From NCBI GenBank assembly GCA_013289615.1, contig JABCZO010000011.1:1-64000 (forward strand): a stretch of DNA of 64,000 nt, written 5' to 3'. The translations under genes and the position numbers were made by a program. Shown here piece after piece: positions 37,733 through 47,485 of this stretch; the stretch's first letter is position 1; every line of letters starts with the position of its first letter. The notes under the pieces are model-generated. The model worked only from the letters and a program-made list of their open reading frames with translations. It made no database searches and was not told where the DNA came from. The stretch is from Gammaproteobacteria bacterium. GTDB taxonomy: Bacteria > Pseudomonadota > Gammaproteobacteria > Steroidobacterales > Steroidobacteraceae.

Positions 37733-39051
37733 GGACTGCCGGTCCAGCGGCCGGCCAGCATGTCGAGCATGTCGGCAATCTGGCGATTATCTCCCAGATT
37801 GCCCAGGTGGCCACCGTGATCGTAAATCACCAGTCTATTGCCGAGGGTCTGCTCGAGCCACTTGAGTTCCGCTTGGTCGAGTATCAGGTCATCACTATTG
37901 GTCTGTGCGTAATAGTCGGGGTTGCTTCGCAACGCATCGCCGATAATCTCGAGGCGATTGTCGGCCAGCAGTGATTCGGGCGTCGAGTTCGGCTTGCGCG
38001 CCAGGTAGTACGGCGCGAACACCCGGGCGAAATATTCGGAGAACGGCTTGGTGCGCAGCGCACGCGTGATGGCCTCGAGCGAATCCCCGACGCGCGGCGG
38101 GCGTTTAGGATCGACCACGGCACCGGTGCCGGCATACAGGTCGCCGGCGAAAAAGACGTTCATCAGCGCGATACGAAAGTTGAGTGCTATCGCCGCCGAA
38201 TATTCCGAGTCCGTCTTCAGCACCATCGTGGCGGCGGCCAGCACATCGCTGTCGCCAATGCCGACCTGCTCCGAGGTGCGGTAGACATTGGCCAGTCTTG
38301 CATACAGCTTCTGATATAAGCGCTCGATGCCGGCGTCGCTGGAGCCGATGCTGATCGCGAACAGCTTGTCGAGGCGGTCCATCGAACTGAACAGACTGAC
38401 CGGTGGATTGATCATCACGGCCCGATGGATGCGCAGGCGAGCTTCGGTTGCATCGATCGATTTGACCACCGCGGCGTTGGCGGCGCCGAGGCTGTAGCCC
38501 AGGATATCGACCTCGGTAATCTGCACGCGATGCGGCAAGTGCGCGATGATCTGCTGCATCGCCGAGTACAGATCGCGGCTGTCCTGCAACAGGTCGCCGG
38601 CGACCCCGCTGCTCGAGGCCGAGACGATAAACCCGGGAAACGTCGGTGACGGCATCGTCAAGACGTGGTAGCCGGCGCCATACAGGGCGCCCCGCAGCAG
38701 CGATAGCTTCGAGGTGTTGCCGTCGCTGCCGGTGCCGGAAATAACTATCGCCAGCGGAGCGGGCTCATCCTGCGCCGACAACCAGACACGCAGCCGTCTA
38801 TCGAACCAGAATACTTCCGGTACCGGCCGTGCCCATGGCAGCGCGATATCGATCTGCTGCAGCGGCACTCGCGCGGGCATCGGCGCGATGTCCTGCGGCG
38901 GCGTGCCATACACGGTGGCACGTAGCGCCGCGGAATCGGCCAGTCCCGTGGCGGGATCGGTCGCCGGACTGAGTGTCGTCAGCGGCGCCGGGGGCTGTGC
39001 GCCGCTGGCAAGGGCTGCCGACAGCACCCAGCCACACGCGAGCAGGGCCAT
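37729..39051 (-). CDS. Exported alpha/beta hydrolase coupled to mlaA
   Basis: A 440-residue protein. The start MALLACGWVLSAALASG gives a signal peptide; the frame is open upstream to 39225 but that part is not protein-like. The hydrolase core has the nucleophile elbow GYSLGAAN (Ser) and a late DHGGHLGN (His). An oxyanion-type segment VISGTGSDGNTSK precedes. A lipid or ester substrate fits its coupling to mlaA, with a 4-base overlap. No closer family is recognised. Confidence 0.82.
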   Translation of the reverse strand: MALLACGWVLSAALASGAQPPAPLTTLSPATDPATGLADSAALRATVYGTPPQDIAPMPARVPLQQIDIALPWARPVPEVFWFDRRLRVWLSAQDEPAPLAIVISGTGSDGNTSKLSLLRGALYGAGYHVLTMPSPTFPGFIVSASSSGVAGDLLQDSRDLYSAMQQIIAHLPHRVQITEVDILGYSLGAANAAVVKSIDATEARLRIHRAVMINPPVSLFSSMDRLDKLFAISIGSSDAGIERLYQKLYARLANVYRTSEQVGIGDSDVLAAATMVLKTDSEYSAAIALNFRIALMNVFFAGDLYAGTGAVVDPKRPPRVGDSLEAITRALRTKPFSEYFARVFAPYYLARKPNSTPESLLADNRLEIIGDALRSNPDYYAQTNSDDLILDQAELKWLEQTLGNRLVIYDHGGHLGNLGDNRQIADMLDMLAGRWTGSP

Positions 39052-39531
39052 GGTCCGTGGGGGGGAGGCAATCGTAGCGGCGACGCTTTGCGTCAGCGCC
39101 GTCCGATCGAAGATCGGTGCTTCGCGCTTATGGCCTATCAATGGAAATTCTGCTGAATATAGCCAATACCCGGGCCGATCAGGCTGTCGGCGCAGGAGAA
39201 TAAAATGCCGGAACAAGTGAGCCAATCGCCTGGATTACTCACTGCTGCTGCTCCTGCGCTCGGCGATGTCAGAGTGCATCAGTATGTGTCAGGCGCAACG
39301 GCGAGCGCAGCGGTGTTTTGCGCGGACACGTGTCAGCGCGGGCCCACGGGTGACTACACGCAGGTACATCGACCTTGATGGTACCGGCGATTGATCTGTG
39401 GACAGAGATTGTAAGAATTGCAAGCCGTGCCGATGTGCGCGCTCGCCGCCGCATGCTAGCCAACGCGCAGGCCTGGCAGTGTTTACCGCCGTGATAATAT
39501 TCTCCGATCCACGAAGAGGAGCGCCACGATC
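39052..39531. other. Divergent intergenic stretch, no gene recognised
   Basis: About 480 bases between the minus-strand hydrolase and the plus-strand histidine kinase. The short frames here overlap each other and lack family resemblance. The kinase gene is preceded by GAAGAGGAGCG near 39512, its ribosome site. No promoter was picked with confidence. Confidence 0.35.
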
Positions 39532-41139
39532 ATGGCATCGAGCGGTCTGATCGCGCGCGTGCTCAAGAAGCACGGACAACAGCTACAAGCCGAGTGGCTC
39601 AATGACCTGGCGGCCACGTCCGCGGTTGCCTCGCACGGTCGATTCGACAGCGCCGAGCTGGAGAAACAGGGCGCCCAGTTTGTGCAATTGTTGGGCGCGG
39701 CTACCGAGAGTAACTGCGCCGGCAACCCCGGTGTCGCGCAGGACGAGCCGCTGCACGAATTTCTCGAGGCGCTGTCGTGCTCCCGGGGTCAGCAGGGTTT
39801 TTCCCCAGCCGAAACCGCCGCCTTGATTTTTTCGTTCAAGCGACCGCTGTTCCAGGCGTTGCGCGCCGAGGCGGGCGTCGATGCGGAAGCGCTCGCGAAC
39901 GAGATCTGGGCTGCGAGCGAACTGCTCGATGCGATGGGATTACATACCGTCGTCGTGTTCCAGCGTGCGCGCGAGGACGTGATCAGCCGGCAACAGGAGC
40001 AGATGCTCGAGCAATCGACGCGATTTCTGGCGATGCTGTCGCACGAGTTACGCAACCCGCTCAATGCGATCCTGGGTTGGGCCAAGGTGCTGGGCCGGGT
40101 GGCCGGCACCACGCCGCTGATCGCCCAGGGCATCGACGCCATCGAGCGCAATTCGCTCCTGCAATCGCACCTGATCGCGGACCTGCTGGATTTTGCCGGC
40201 ATCCAGTTCGGCAAGATGCGCGTCGATCTGGGCGTTATCGATCCGGTGGCGTCAATTCAGGCGGCGCTGGACGTGGCCGCACCGCAGGCGCTGGCCAAGG
40301 GCGTGCAGATCCAGTCGCGCATTACCGATCGCGGTGCGCACGTCTTGGGCGATGAATCGCGCCTGCAGCAGGTGATGTGGAACCTGTTGAACAACGCGAT
40401 CAAGTTCACTCCCAAAGGCGGCCGTATCGACGTGCGCGCGCAGGTCAACCGCGAATTCTTCCAGATCGACGTGGTCGATAGCGGCCAGGGCATCAGCGGC
40501 GAATTCCTGCCGCATATCTTCGACCACTTCAGCCAGCAGGATTCCGGCGCCGCCAAGAGCTTCGCCGGCCTCGGAATCGGTCTGACCATCGTGCGTCACC
40601 TGGTCGAAGCCCACGGCGGAACGATCGAGGCGCACAGTGCCGGCGAGGGATTGGGTTCCAGTTTTCGCGTTCGGTTGCCGCTGACGCAGGAAAAGGCGTC
40701 GCCGAGTCTGGCGGCCGACACCCCGGTGCTGTCCGGTATCCACGTGCTGGTGGTGGAGGACGACTTGGACGCGCGCGCGCTGGTCGCGCGCCTGCTCAAC
40801 GACGCCGGAGCGCGCGTGAGCGAAGCCGCCGGTGCCGACGAGGCACTGGCGCGGGTCGGTCAGGCGGTGCCGCACGTACTGGTGAGCGATATCGGCATGG
40901 CCAAGCGCGACGGCTACCAATTGATGCGGGCGCTGCGCGCCGGAGGTCACTCCGCCGAGCGGCTGCCCGCCATCGCACTGACGGCATTTACGCGCCCCGA
41001 GGATCGCGTCGATGCGATCGAGGCAGGGTTCCAGATCCACCTGGCCAAACCGGTCAATGCCGAGGCACTGAGCGCGGCGGTGGCGAGGCTCGGACGACCC
41101 CTGGCCCACCCGGGTCAGGCGGCGAAAGGAATCGACTAA
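39532..41139 (+). CDS. Hybrid histidine kinase with RsbRD-like N-terminus
   Basis: A 535-residue soluble kinase. Residues about 1-140 resemble the RsbRD N-terminal (stress co-antagonist) domain: LIARVLKKHGQQLQAEWLND. Next comes HisKA at about 160-230 (MLSHELRNPLNAILGW, His phosphoacceptor), then HATPase at about 265-385 (NLLNNAIKFTPKGG, DSGQGI, GLGIGLTIV). A receiver domain at about 400-520 follows (VLVVEDDLDAR; phosphoacceptor Asp in VSDIGMAKRDGY). No membrane segments, so the signal is cytoplasmic. No partner regulator gene is adjacent. Confidence 0.9.
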   Translation: MASSGLIARVLKKHGQQLQAEWLNDLAATSAVASHGRFDSAELEKQGAQFVQLLGAATESNCAGNPGVAQDEPLHEFLEALSCSRGQQGFSPAETAALIFSFKRPLFQALRAEAGVDAEALANEIWAASELLDAMGLHTVVVFQRAREDVISRQQEQMLEQSTRFLAMLSHELRNPLNAILGWAKVLGRVAGTTPLIAQGIDAIERNSLLQSHLIADLLDFAGIQFGKMRVDLGVIDPVASIQAALDVAAPQALAKGVQIQSRITDRGAHVLGDESRLQQVMWNLLNNAIKFTPKGGRIDVRAQVNREFFQIDVVDSGQGISGEFLPHIFDHFSQQDSGAAKSFAGLGIGLTIVRHLVEAHGGTIEAHSAGEGLGSSFRVRLPLTQEKASPSLAADTPVLSGIHVLVVEDDLDARALVARLLNDAGARVSEAAGADEALARVGQAVPHVLVSDIGMAKRDGYQLMRALRAGGHSAERLPAIALTAFTRPEDRVDAIEAGFQIHLAKPVNAEALSAAVARLGRPLAHPGQAAKGID

Positions 41140-41298
41140 ATGGTCGGCGCGCTGTCGGCGCCATCGACCTCGCGTTCCGCGGCCGGATCGACAGCGCAGG
41201 CTCGCAGCGCCGGAGCGCTCAGACCAGCGTGCGCTAGTACCCTGGGCCGCACATGGGCCGCCGGTGTTCCGCGCCGACGCGAGCTTCGGCTTGTTATT

Positions 41299-42942
41299 CT
41301 ACTTGAACAGCAGTACGGCCTTCTGCAGCGTAACCCACACGCCCCAGCCAATCGGAATCCACACCGCGAGCCACGCCGCGACGATCAGCGCGCCCTGGCC
41401 ATCGGCGACGGCGCTCGAGACCCCGGACGGCGCGGCGGCCACGGCTGGCTTTGAGAGTGCCGTTCGGGCCAGTTCTTCCGCCGACATGTAATGCCGCGGC
41501 TTGACCGGCCGGATCGACAGGTTGCACAGCAGGCCGATCGCCAGCAATCCGGCCAGGATGTACATCGTGACGCTATAGACCTGTGCGCGCGGTACGCCGT
41601 GATCGAGCTGGTAGTCGCGGATGTAATTCACCAGCACCGGCCCGAATACCCCGGCTGCCGACCAGGCGGTCAGCAAGCGGCCATGGATGGCGCCGACCAT
41701 GCGGGTACCGAACAGATCCGCCAGGTACGCCGGAACGGTGGCGAAGCCGCCGCCGTACATCGACAGCACCACGCCAAACGAGGCGACGAACAGTGCCAGA
41801 TAGCCGGCGGCCGCGCTCCAGGGCACCGAGGCGTAGAGTGCGATGCCGAGCAGGAAGAAGATCGCGTAGGTGATCTTGCGGCCGATGTAATCGGACAGCG
41901 AAGCCCAGAAAATGCGGCCGGCGATGTTGAACAGCGACAGCAGTCCGGTGAACGCGGCCGCGATCGCCGCGATCTGACCCTTCTGGGCCGGTGTGAGCTG
42001 GTCGAAGGTCGCGACCACCCCGATCAATTTACCGCCGAAGACTTCCTGCAGCATCGGTGAGGCCATGCCGATAATGCCGATGCCTGCGGTCACATTCAGG
42101 CACAGCACGCCCCAGAGCAGCCAGAACTGCGGGGTGCGCCAGGCGACGCTCAGGCTCACGTGGTGATCGGTGATGAGCGGGTGGCTGGCCGCGGGCTTGG
42201 GGGTCCAGCCGGCGGGCTGCCAGCCCTCAGGCGATACGCGGTAGGACAGCGCACCGCCCAGCATGAAGACGAAGTAGATCGCCGCCAGCGTCAGAAAGGT
42301 CTGCCACACGCCCACCGAGGTCGACGTCGCATAGAACTTCATCAACCGGTCCGCCAGCGGCGCACCGATCATGGCACCGCCGCCGAAGCCCATGATCGCC
42401 ATGCCGGTCGCCATGCCGCGGCGGTCGGGAAACCACTTGATCAGAGTCGATACCGGAGAGATGTAACCCAGCCCCAGGCCGATGCCGCCGATAATTCCGG
42501 AGCCGAGCCACAGCAACCAGAGCTGATGAACGTAAACGCCAAAGGCGGAGATCGCCAATCCGCCGCACCAGCACAGCGCGGCGACCACGCCGGCCCTGCG
42601 CGGACCGACGCGCTCCAGCCAGCCGCCCCAGAGCGCTGCGGATGAGCCGAGGAATACGAAAAATAACGTATACATCCAGGCCAGCGTCGAGATCTTCCAG
42701 TCGCACGTGGCGCTGGTTATTCGCGCCAGAAAGCCCATATCGGCCGGGCAGGCGACGGACGCCGTGATGCCGACGGCCTTGGAAAGCGGCAGCCAGAACA
42801 CCGAAAAGCCGTACGCCATGCCGATGCACAAATGGATTGCCAGCGCCGCCGGTGGCACCAGCCAGCGGCTGAATCCGGGCTTGGCGACGATGCGTTCGCG
42901 AGACAAAAAGCCAGGCGCCGATAGGACGTCAGATGCTGACAT
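41299..42942 (-). CDS. MFS transporter, OFA (oxalate/formate antiporter) type
   Basis: A 547-residue inner-membrane protein with about 12 membrane segments. Family features are the first helix LVPPAALAIHLCIGMAYGFS, the loop ERVGPRRAG, GIGLGLGYISPVSTLIKWFP with DRRGMATGMAIMGFGGGA, and DYIGRKITYA in the second half. OFA members exchange small carboxylates such as oxalate, formate or pyruvate. The C-terminus carries an extra 60-residue part with one more hydrophobic segment. It is divergent from PEP carboxylase. Confidence 0.88.
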   Translation of the reverse strand: MSASDVLSAPGFLSRERIVAKPGFSRWLVPPAALAIHLCIGMAYGFSVFWLPLSKAVGITASVACPADMGFLARITSATCDWKISTLAWMYTLFFVFLGSSAALWGGWLERVGPRRAGVVAALCWCGGLAISAFGVYVHQLWLLWLGSGIIGGIGLGLGYISPVSTLIKWFPDRRGMATGMAIMGFGGGAMIGAPLADRLMKFYATSTSVGVWQTFLTLAAIYFVFMLGGALSYRVSPEGWQPAGWTPKPAASHPLITDHHVSLSVAWRTPQFWLLWGVLCLNVTAGIGIIGMASPMLQEVFGGKLIGVVATFDQLTPAQKGQIAAIAAAFTGLLSLFNIAGRIFWASLSDYIGRKITYAIFFLLGIALYASVPWSAAAGYLALFVASFGVVLSMYGGGFATVPAYLADLFGTRMVGAIHGRLLTAWSAAGVFGPVLVNYIRDYQLDHGVPRAQVYSVTMYILAGLLAIGLLCNLSIRPVKPRHYMSAEELARTALSKPAVAAAPSGVSSAVADGQGALIVAAWLAVWIPIGWGVWVTLQKAVLLFK

Positions 42943-43208
42943 TCCGCTGTCCCCTCTTGTTCGAATGCAATCAGTGTACGGGAAGGCGCCGGCAACGGGC
43001 TAGGGGGCCTCGAAGCACGCCCCGGGCGCTGGCGCTCGCTATTCGTCGCCGGCCCGGGCCAGCCAGCGGCGGCCGTCTGGCCCCGGTGCTGACCGGGTGT
43101 GGGGCGTGGGCGGGCGTCATGGGTCAGCGATCCGCATCGACAGCGCCCGACCCGGTGTGCTTCAGTAGCAGCGGTACCGGCGGCAATTACGATAGAAAAC
43201 AGAAACTC

Positions 43209-45887
43209 ATGGCGGCCTCGACCCTGGTCATTTCGCAGAATGCCGACGTTCGTTTCCTGGGCAAGCTGCTCGGCGACGTGATTCGCGAATACGGTGGCGA
43301 GGCACTGTTCCGTCGCATCGAATATATACGCGCCACCTCGGTCGACCGCTATCGCGGCGTAGCCGAGGTGCGCGGCGTCGAGCCGGGCCTGGATGCGCTC
43401 AGCCTCGATGAGACCATCGCCTTCGTGCGCAGCTTCATGCTGTTCTCGATGCTGGCAAACCTTGCCGAAGATCTGCACGGCAGTCAGGCCGAGCAGGGCG
43501 GGGACCTGGCGGCCGCGCTGCAGCGCCTGGCCGCGATCGGCATCGATGTGCATCAGTCGGTCGCGCTGCTCAATCGTGCGCTGATCGTGCCGGTGCTGAC
43601 CGCGCATCCGACCGAAGTGATGCGCAAGAGCATGCTCGACCATCGCAACCGCATCGCGCTGATGATGCGGCTGCGCGATGCCGGCCGCACCGAGACCGCG
43701 GAGGGCGAACTCATCGAGCATGCAATCGCGCGTCAGATCGCATTGCTGTGGCGGACGCGCGCGCTGCGGCGTGAGCGCCTGTATGTGACCGACGAAGTCG
43801 AAGCGGCGCTGGCGTACATGCGCGACATCTTCCTGCCGGTGCTGCCGCCGCTGTACGCGCGCTGGGAGCGGATACTCAAGCATCGCCCCAGGAGTTTCCT
43901 GCGACTCGGCAGCTGGATCGGCGGCGATCGCGATGGCAATCCGAATGTCACCGCCGAGTCGCTGCAACTGGCACTGGGGCGCGCCTCGCAGACCGTGCTG
44001 GCCGATTACCTGGAGCGCCTGCACGCGATGGGCGCGGAGCTGTCGATTTCCAACGAGCTGGCCTCGGTTACCAAAGCGGTGGACCGGCTGGCCGAGGAAA
44101 GCGGCGATAACAATCCCACGCGGCGCGATGAACCTTATCGGCGCGCGATCACCGGCTGCTATGCGCGACTGGCGGCGAGCTACAAGAAGCTGACCGGCCG
44201 CACACCGCCTCGACCCGCATCGGTGAGCGCGGAGGCCTATCCGGATGCCGAGAGCCTGCGCTCCGACCTGCTGGCGCTCGAACAGTCGCTGGAGACCAGC
44301 AGTCGCGGCTGGCTCGGCCGCGGTGGTGCCCTGGCACGGCTCATTCGCGCGGTGGAGACCTTCGGCTTTCACTTGGCGACGCTCGATCTGCGGCAGAATT
44401 CCGACGTACACGCCCGCGTCGTCACGGAACTGCTGCAGGTCGCGGGGGTCGAGGCCGATTACCAGGCGCTGAGCGAATCCGCCCGGGTCGAGCTGCTGCG
44501 CCGCGAGCTGGCCGGCGAGCGGCTACTGGCCAGTCCGTTCGCCAGCTACGGCGCCGAGACACTGTCGGAGCTGGCGATCGTTCGTGCCGCCGCCAGGGGG
44601 CATGAGCTGTATGGTCCGGCGTGCATCACCACGTATGTGGTGTCCAAGTGCGACAGCGTGTCCGATCTGCTCGAGGTCAACATCCTGCTGAAGGAGGCCG
44701 GCCTGTATCGCGGACACGGCGCGCGGCGCGCCTCGATCATGGTGGTGCCGCTGTTCGAAACCATCGGCGATCTGAAGAATTCCTGGCAGATCATGCGCGA
44801 CTGGCTGTCGCTGCCGGAAGTGGCGGTCATCACCTCATCGCACGGCTATCAGGAAGTAATGGTCGGCTACTCGGATTCCAACAAGGACGGCGGATACCTG
44901 ACCTCGGTCTGGAGCCTGCACGAAGCCACGCGCACCCTGGCCGAGGTGTTCGAGCAGCATGGCACCAGGATGCAGGTGTTCCACGGCCGCGGCGGTGCCG
45001 TGGGACGCGGCGGCGGCTCATCGGTGGCCGCGATCCGGGCGCAGCCGCACGGCACCGTCAACGGGCGCATTCGCATCACCGAGCAGGGCGAAGTCATCGC
45101 GGCCAAATACGCCACCACCGAGAGCGCCCGCGCCAATCTCGAGGCCATGACGTCGGCCACCCTGATGGCGTCGCTGGAAGGCGATAGCGTCTCGGCACGC
45201 GATCGTCCGCGCTTCGCCGCCGCGATGGACGCGTTGTCGCAGGCGGCTTTCCGCGCCTACCGCTCGCTGGTGTACGAGACCGAAGGTTTCTCCACCGTGT
45301 TCAGGCAGATGACTCCGCTGCAGGAGATCGCCGAGCTGAAGATCGGCTCACGGCCCGCGTCGCGTACCAGCTCGGATCGCATCGAGGACCTGCGGGCGAT
45401 ACCGTGGGTGTTCAGTTGGGCGCAGGCGCGCGTCATGCTTCCCGGCTGGTATGGCGTCGGTCATGCGCTGCGCTCCTTCAGCGACACCGTGCTGCTTCGG
45501 GAGATGGTCGAGGCCTGGCCGTTCCTGCGCGCCACGCTCGATAACCTGGAGATGGTGCTGTCGAAGTCCGACATGAGCATCGCCGCGCGCTATGCCAGCT
45601 TGGTGCAGGATCGTGCGCTGGCGGAAGCCATCTTCGGGCGCATCCGCGATGGATGGTCGGCGACCCACGACGCACTGCTGGCGGTGACCGGCCAGTCGCG
45701 CCTGCTGCAGGAGCATCCGGCGCTCGATGCGGCCATTCGCCTGCGACTGCCGTACATCGAGCCGTTGAACTGGCTGCAGGTCGAGCTGCTCAAGCGCCAT
45801 CGGGCGGGCGAGAAGGATGCGCGCATCCGCGAGGGGCTGCAGCTATCGATCAATGCGATCGCCACCGCGCTGCGAAACAGCGGCTGA
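43209..45887 (+). CDS. ppc: Phosphoenolpyruvate carboxylase
   Basis: An 892-residue enzyme with the catalytic motifs VLTAHPTEVMRKSM (His), GSWIGGDRDGNPNVT, GYSDSNKDGGYLTSVW (Lys) and FHGRGGAVGRGGGSS, and the C-terminal QLSINAIATALRNSG. It carboxylates PEP to oxaloacetate to refill the TCA cycle. The ATG at 43209 fits the family; the frame is open 276 bases further upstream but that part is not conserved-looking. It lies alone on its strand, converging on marC. Confidence 0.96.
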   Translation: MAASTLVISQNADVRFLGKLLGDVIREYGGEALFRRIEYIRATSVDRYRGVAEVRGVEPGLDALSLDETIAFVRSFMLFSMLANLAEDLHGSQAEQGGDLAAALQRLAAIGIDVHQSVALLNRALIVPVLTAHPTEVMRKSMLDHRNRIALMMRLRDAGRTETAEGELIEHAIARQIALLWRTRALRRERLYVTDEVEAALAYMRDIFLPVLPPLYARWERILKHRPRSFLRLGSWIGGDRDGNPNVTAESLQLALGRASQTVLADYLERLHAMGAELSISNELASVTKAVDRLAEESGDNNPTRRDEPYRRAITGCYARLAASYKKLTGRTPPRPASVSAEAYPDAESLRSDLLALEQSLETSSRGWLGRGGALARLIRAVETFGFHLATLDLRQNSDVHARVVTELLQVAGVEADYQALSESARVELLRRELAGERLLASPFASYGAETLSELAIVRAAARGHELYGPACITTYVVSKCDSVSDLLEVNILLKEAGLYRGHGARRASIMVVPLFETIGDLKNSWQIMRDWLSLPEVAVITSSHGYQEVMVGYSDSNKDGGYLTSVWSLHEATRTLAEVFEQHGTRMQVFHGRGGAVGRGGGSSVAAIRAQPHGTVNGRIRITEQGEVIAAKYATTESARANLEAMTSATLMASLEGDSVSARDRPRFAAAMDALSQAAFRAYRSLVYETEGFSTVFRQMTPLQEIAELKIGSRPASRTSSDRIEDLRAIPWVFSWAQARVMLPGWYGVGHALRSFSDTVLLREMVEAWPFLRATLDNLEMVLSKSDMSIAARYASLVQDRALAEAIFGRIRDGWSATHDALLAVTGQSRLLQEHPALDAAIRLRLPYIEPLNWLQVELLKRHRAGEKDARIREGLQLSINAIATALRNSG

Positions 45888-45902
45888 TAGCGCGCGCCGC
45901 TG

Positions 45903-46628
45903 TCAGCCGGGCGTCAATGCGACGCGAAACCCGGTGGCGATCAGCCCATGAACGCCATTCCAGCAGATCTGCACGCCGATACACAGCAGGATGAATGCTG
46001 ACAGGCGCACCACCACGCTGGTACCGGTGGGGCCGAGCTTCTGCAGGATGCGATCGGCGTAGCGATAGCACAGATACACGCCCAGCGCGACGATCAGGAT
46101 GCCGATCGCCTGCGCCAGCGACGTCGCCAGCAGCGAGCGAAAGCCCGGCGCCGGATTGGCGCCAAGCGTCAGCGCAACCGAGATCGAGCCTGGCCCTACG
46201 GTCAGCGGCATGGTCATCGGATAGAACGCACGCTGGCTCAGATCGTCCGCGTTGGCCTCGGGCGGCCGTGCCGCGGGCGCTGCGTTGCGCTGCAGCGCCG
46301 GCGGTGAATTGGGGCTGTTCAGCAGCGACCAGCCGATCGAACACACCACAATGCCGCCCGCGACCTGCACCGCGGGAATCGACAGGCCGAAGAAGTCGAG
46401 CACGTAGGCGCCGATCAGCGCCGAGGCGATCAGCAGCAGAAAGCTGTTGATGGCGACCGCCTTGGCCATGCGTTGGCGCTCATCGTGCGTCAGCGAGGCG
46501 GTCATGGCGAGGTAGATCGGCGCGCCGCCGAGCGGATCCACGATCGGCAACAATGCGCCCACCGCCAGCAGCACCACCGAGCCGAAGTGCAGCAATGCAT
46601 TGAATATAGCGGCCATCTGCATCGACAT
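45903..46628 (-). CDS. MarC-family integral membrane protein
   Basis: A 241-residue protein with six hydrophobic segments. Family segments are LLPIVDPLGGAPIYLAMTAS near the N-terminus and FYPMTMPLTVGPGSISVALT at the middle, the two halves of an inverted repeat. The loop between them (about 105-135) is rich in Ala and Pro. MarC proteins were once tied to antibiotic resistance, but that is not upheld and the substrate is unknown. It converges on ppc and is divergent from the pirin gene. Confidence 0.9.
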   Translation of the reverse strand: MSMQMAAIFNALLHFGSVVLLAVGALLPIVDPLGGAPIYLAMTASLTHDERQRMAKAVAINSFLLLIASALIGAYVLDFFGLSIPAVQVAGGIVVCSIGWSLLNSPNSPPALQRNAAPAARPPEANADDLSQRAFYPMTMPLTVGPGSISVALTLGANPAPGFRSLLATSLAQAIGILIVALGVYLCYRYADRILQKLGPTGTSVVVRLSAFILLCIGVQICWNGVHGLIATGFRVALTPG

Positions 46629-46774
46629 TCGCTTTCCGTTCGAGCTGTGACAAGCCATCGACCTGGAGGCTAGACTTTAGCTCAATTGCACGCGGGCTGT
46701 TCTGGCCGGTGCCGGGGTGGTCTTGTTTTCTGCCGCTCCAATCCCCATCTGTGTGAGTCTGGCAGGAGGGCCCC

Positions 46775-47485
46775 ATGCAGCAAATCAGACGCAGCGCCGA
46801 ACGCGGTTACGCCGATCACGGCTGGCTCAAGTCGTTCCACACCTTTTCCTTCGCCGACTACTTCGATCCGAAGCACGTGGAGTTCGGTGCGTTGCGCGTG
46901 ATCAACGAGGACCGCGTGCAACCGGGGGCGGGCTTTGGTACGCACGCTCATCGCGACATGGAGATCCTCACCTACGTGCTGTCGGGCGCGCTGGCGCACA
47001 AGGATTCGATGGGCAATGGCTCGACCATCCGCCCGGGCGATGTGCAGCGCATGAGCGCGGGCCGCGGCGTGCAGCACAGCGAGTTCAACGGCTCGAACAG
47101 CGAGCCGGTGCACTTTCTGCAGATCTGGATCATGCCGAATGAGCGCGGCATCGAGCCCAGCTACGAAGAGCGCCACTTCAGTGCCCAGGAGCGGCGCGGC
47201 CGCCTGCGGCTGATCGCATCGCCGGATCGCGCGCAACGGTCGGTGCTGATCCACCAGGACGCGCGTGTCTATGCCGGCCTGTTCGACGCCGCGGAGACGG
47301 CGACGCTCGAGGTCGCGCCGGGCCGACGCCTGTACGTGCATGTCGCGCGCGGACAGATCAGCGCCGATGGAGCAACGCTGGCGGCCGGAGATGCGCTGCA
47401 ACTCACCGACCGCAGCGCGCTGCTGCTGCGGGATGCTCGCCAGGCCGAAGTGCTGGTATTCGATCTGCCGGGGGTGGCCTCCTAA
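46775..47485 (+). CDS. Pirin-family bicupin (YhhW-like)
   Basis: A 236-residue bicupin. The N-terminal cupin carries the metal ligands: GTHAHRDMEILTYVLSG (two His) and GRGVQHSEFNGS (His, Glu). The second cupin (about 140-230) lacks ligands. E. coli YhhW of this family cleaves quercetin; other members act as redox-sensing cofactors. The ATG at 46775 is preceded by GGAGGG. Its stop overlaps the 3' end of the convergent membrane-protein gene by 4 bases. Confidence 0.92.
   Translation: MQQIRRSAERGYADHGWLKSFHTFSFADYFDPKHVEFGALRVINEDRVQPGAGFGTHAHRDMEILTYVLSGALAHKDSMGNGSTIRPGDVQRMSAGRGVQHSEFNGSNSEPVHFLQIWIMPNERGIEPSYEERHFSAQERRGRLRLIASPDRAQRSVLIHQDARVYAGLFDAAETATLEVAPGRRLYVHVARGQISADGATLAAGDALQLTDRSALLLRDARQAEVLVFDLPGVAS

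Noticed and set aside
42717-44411. 564-residue antisense frame over ppc and the MFS gene
   Set aside because: Runs through two clear genes; no conserved motif.
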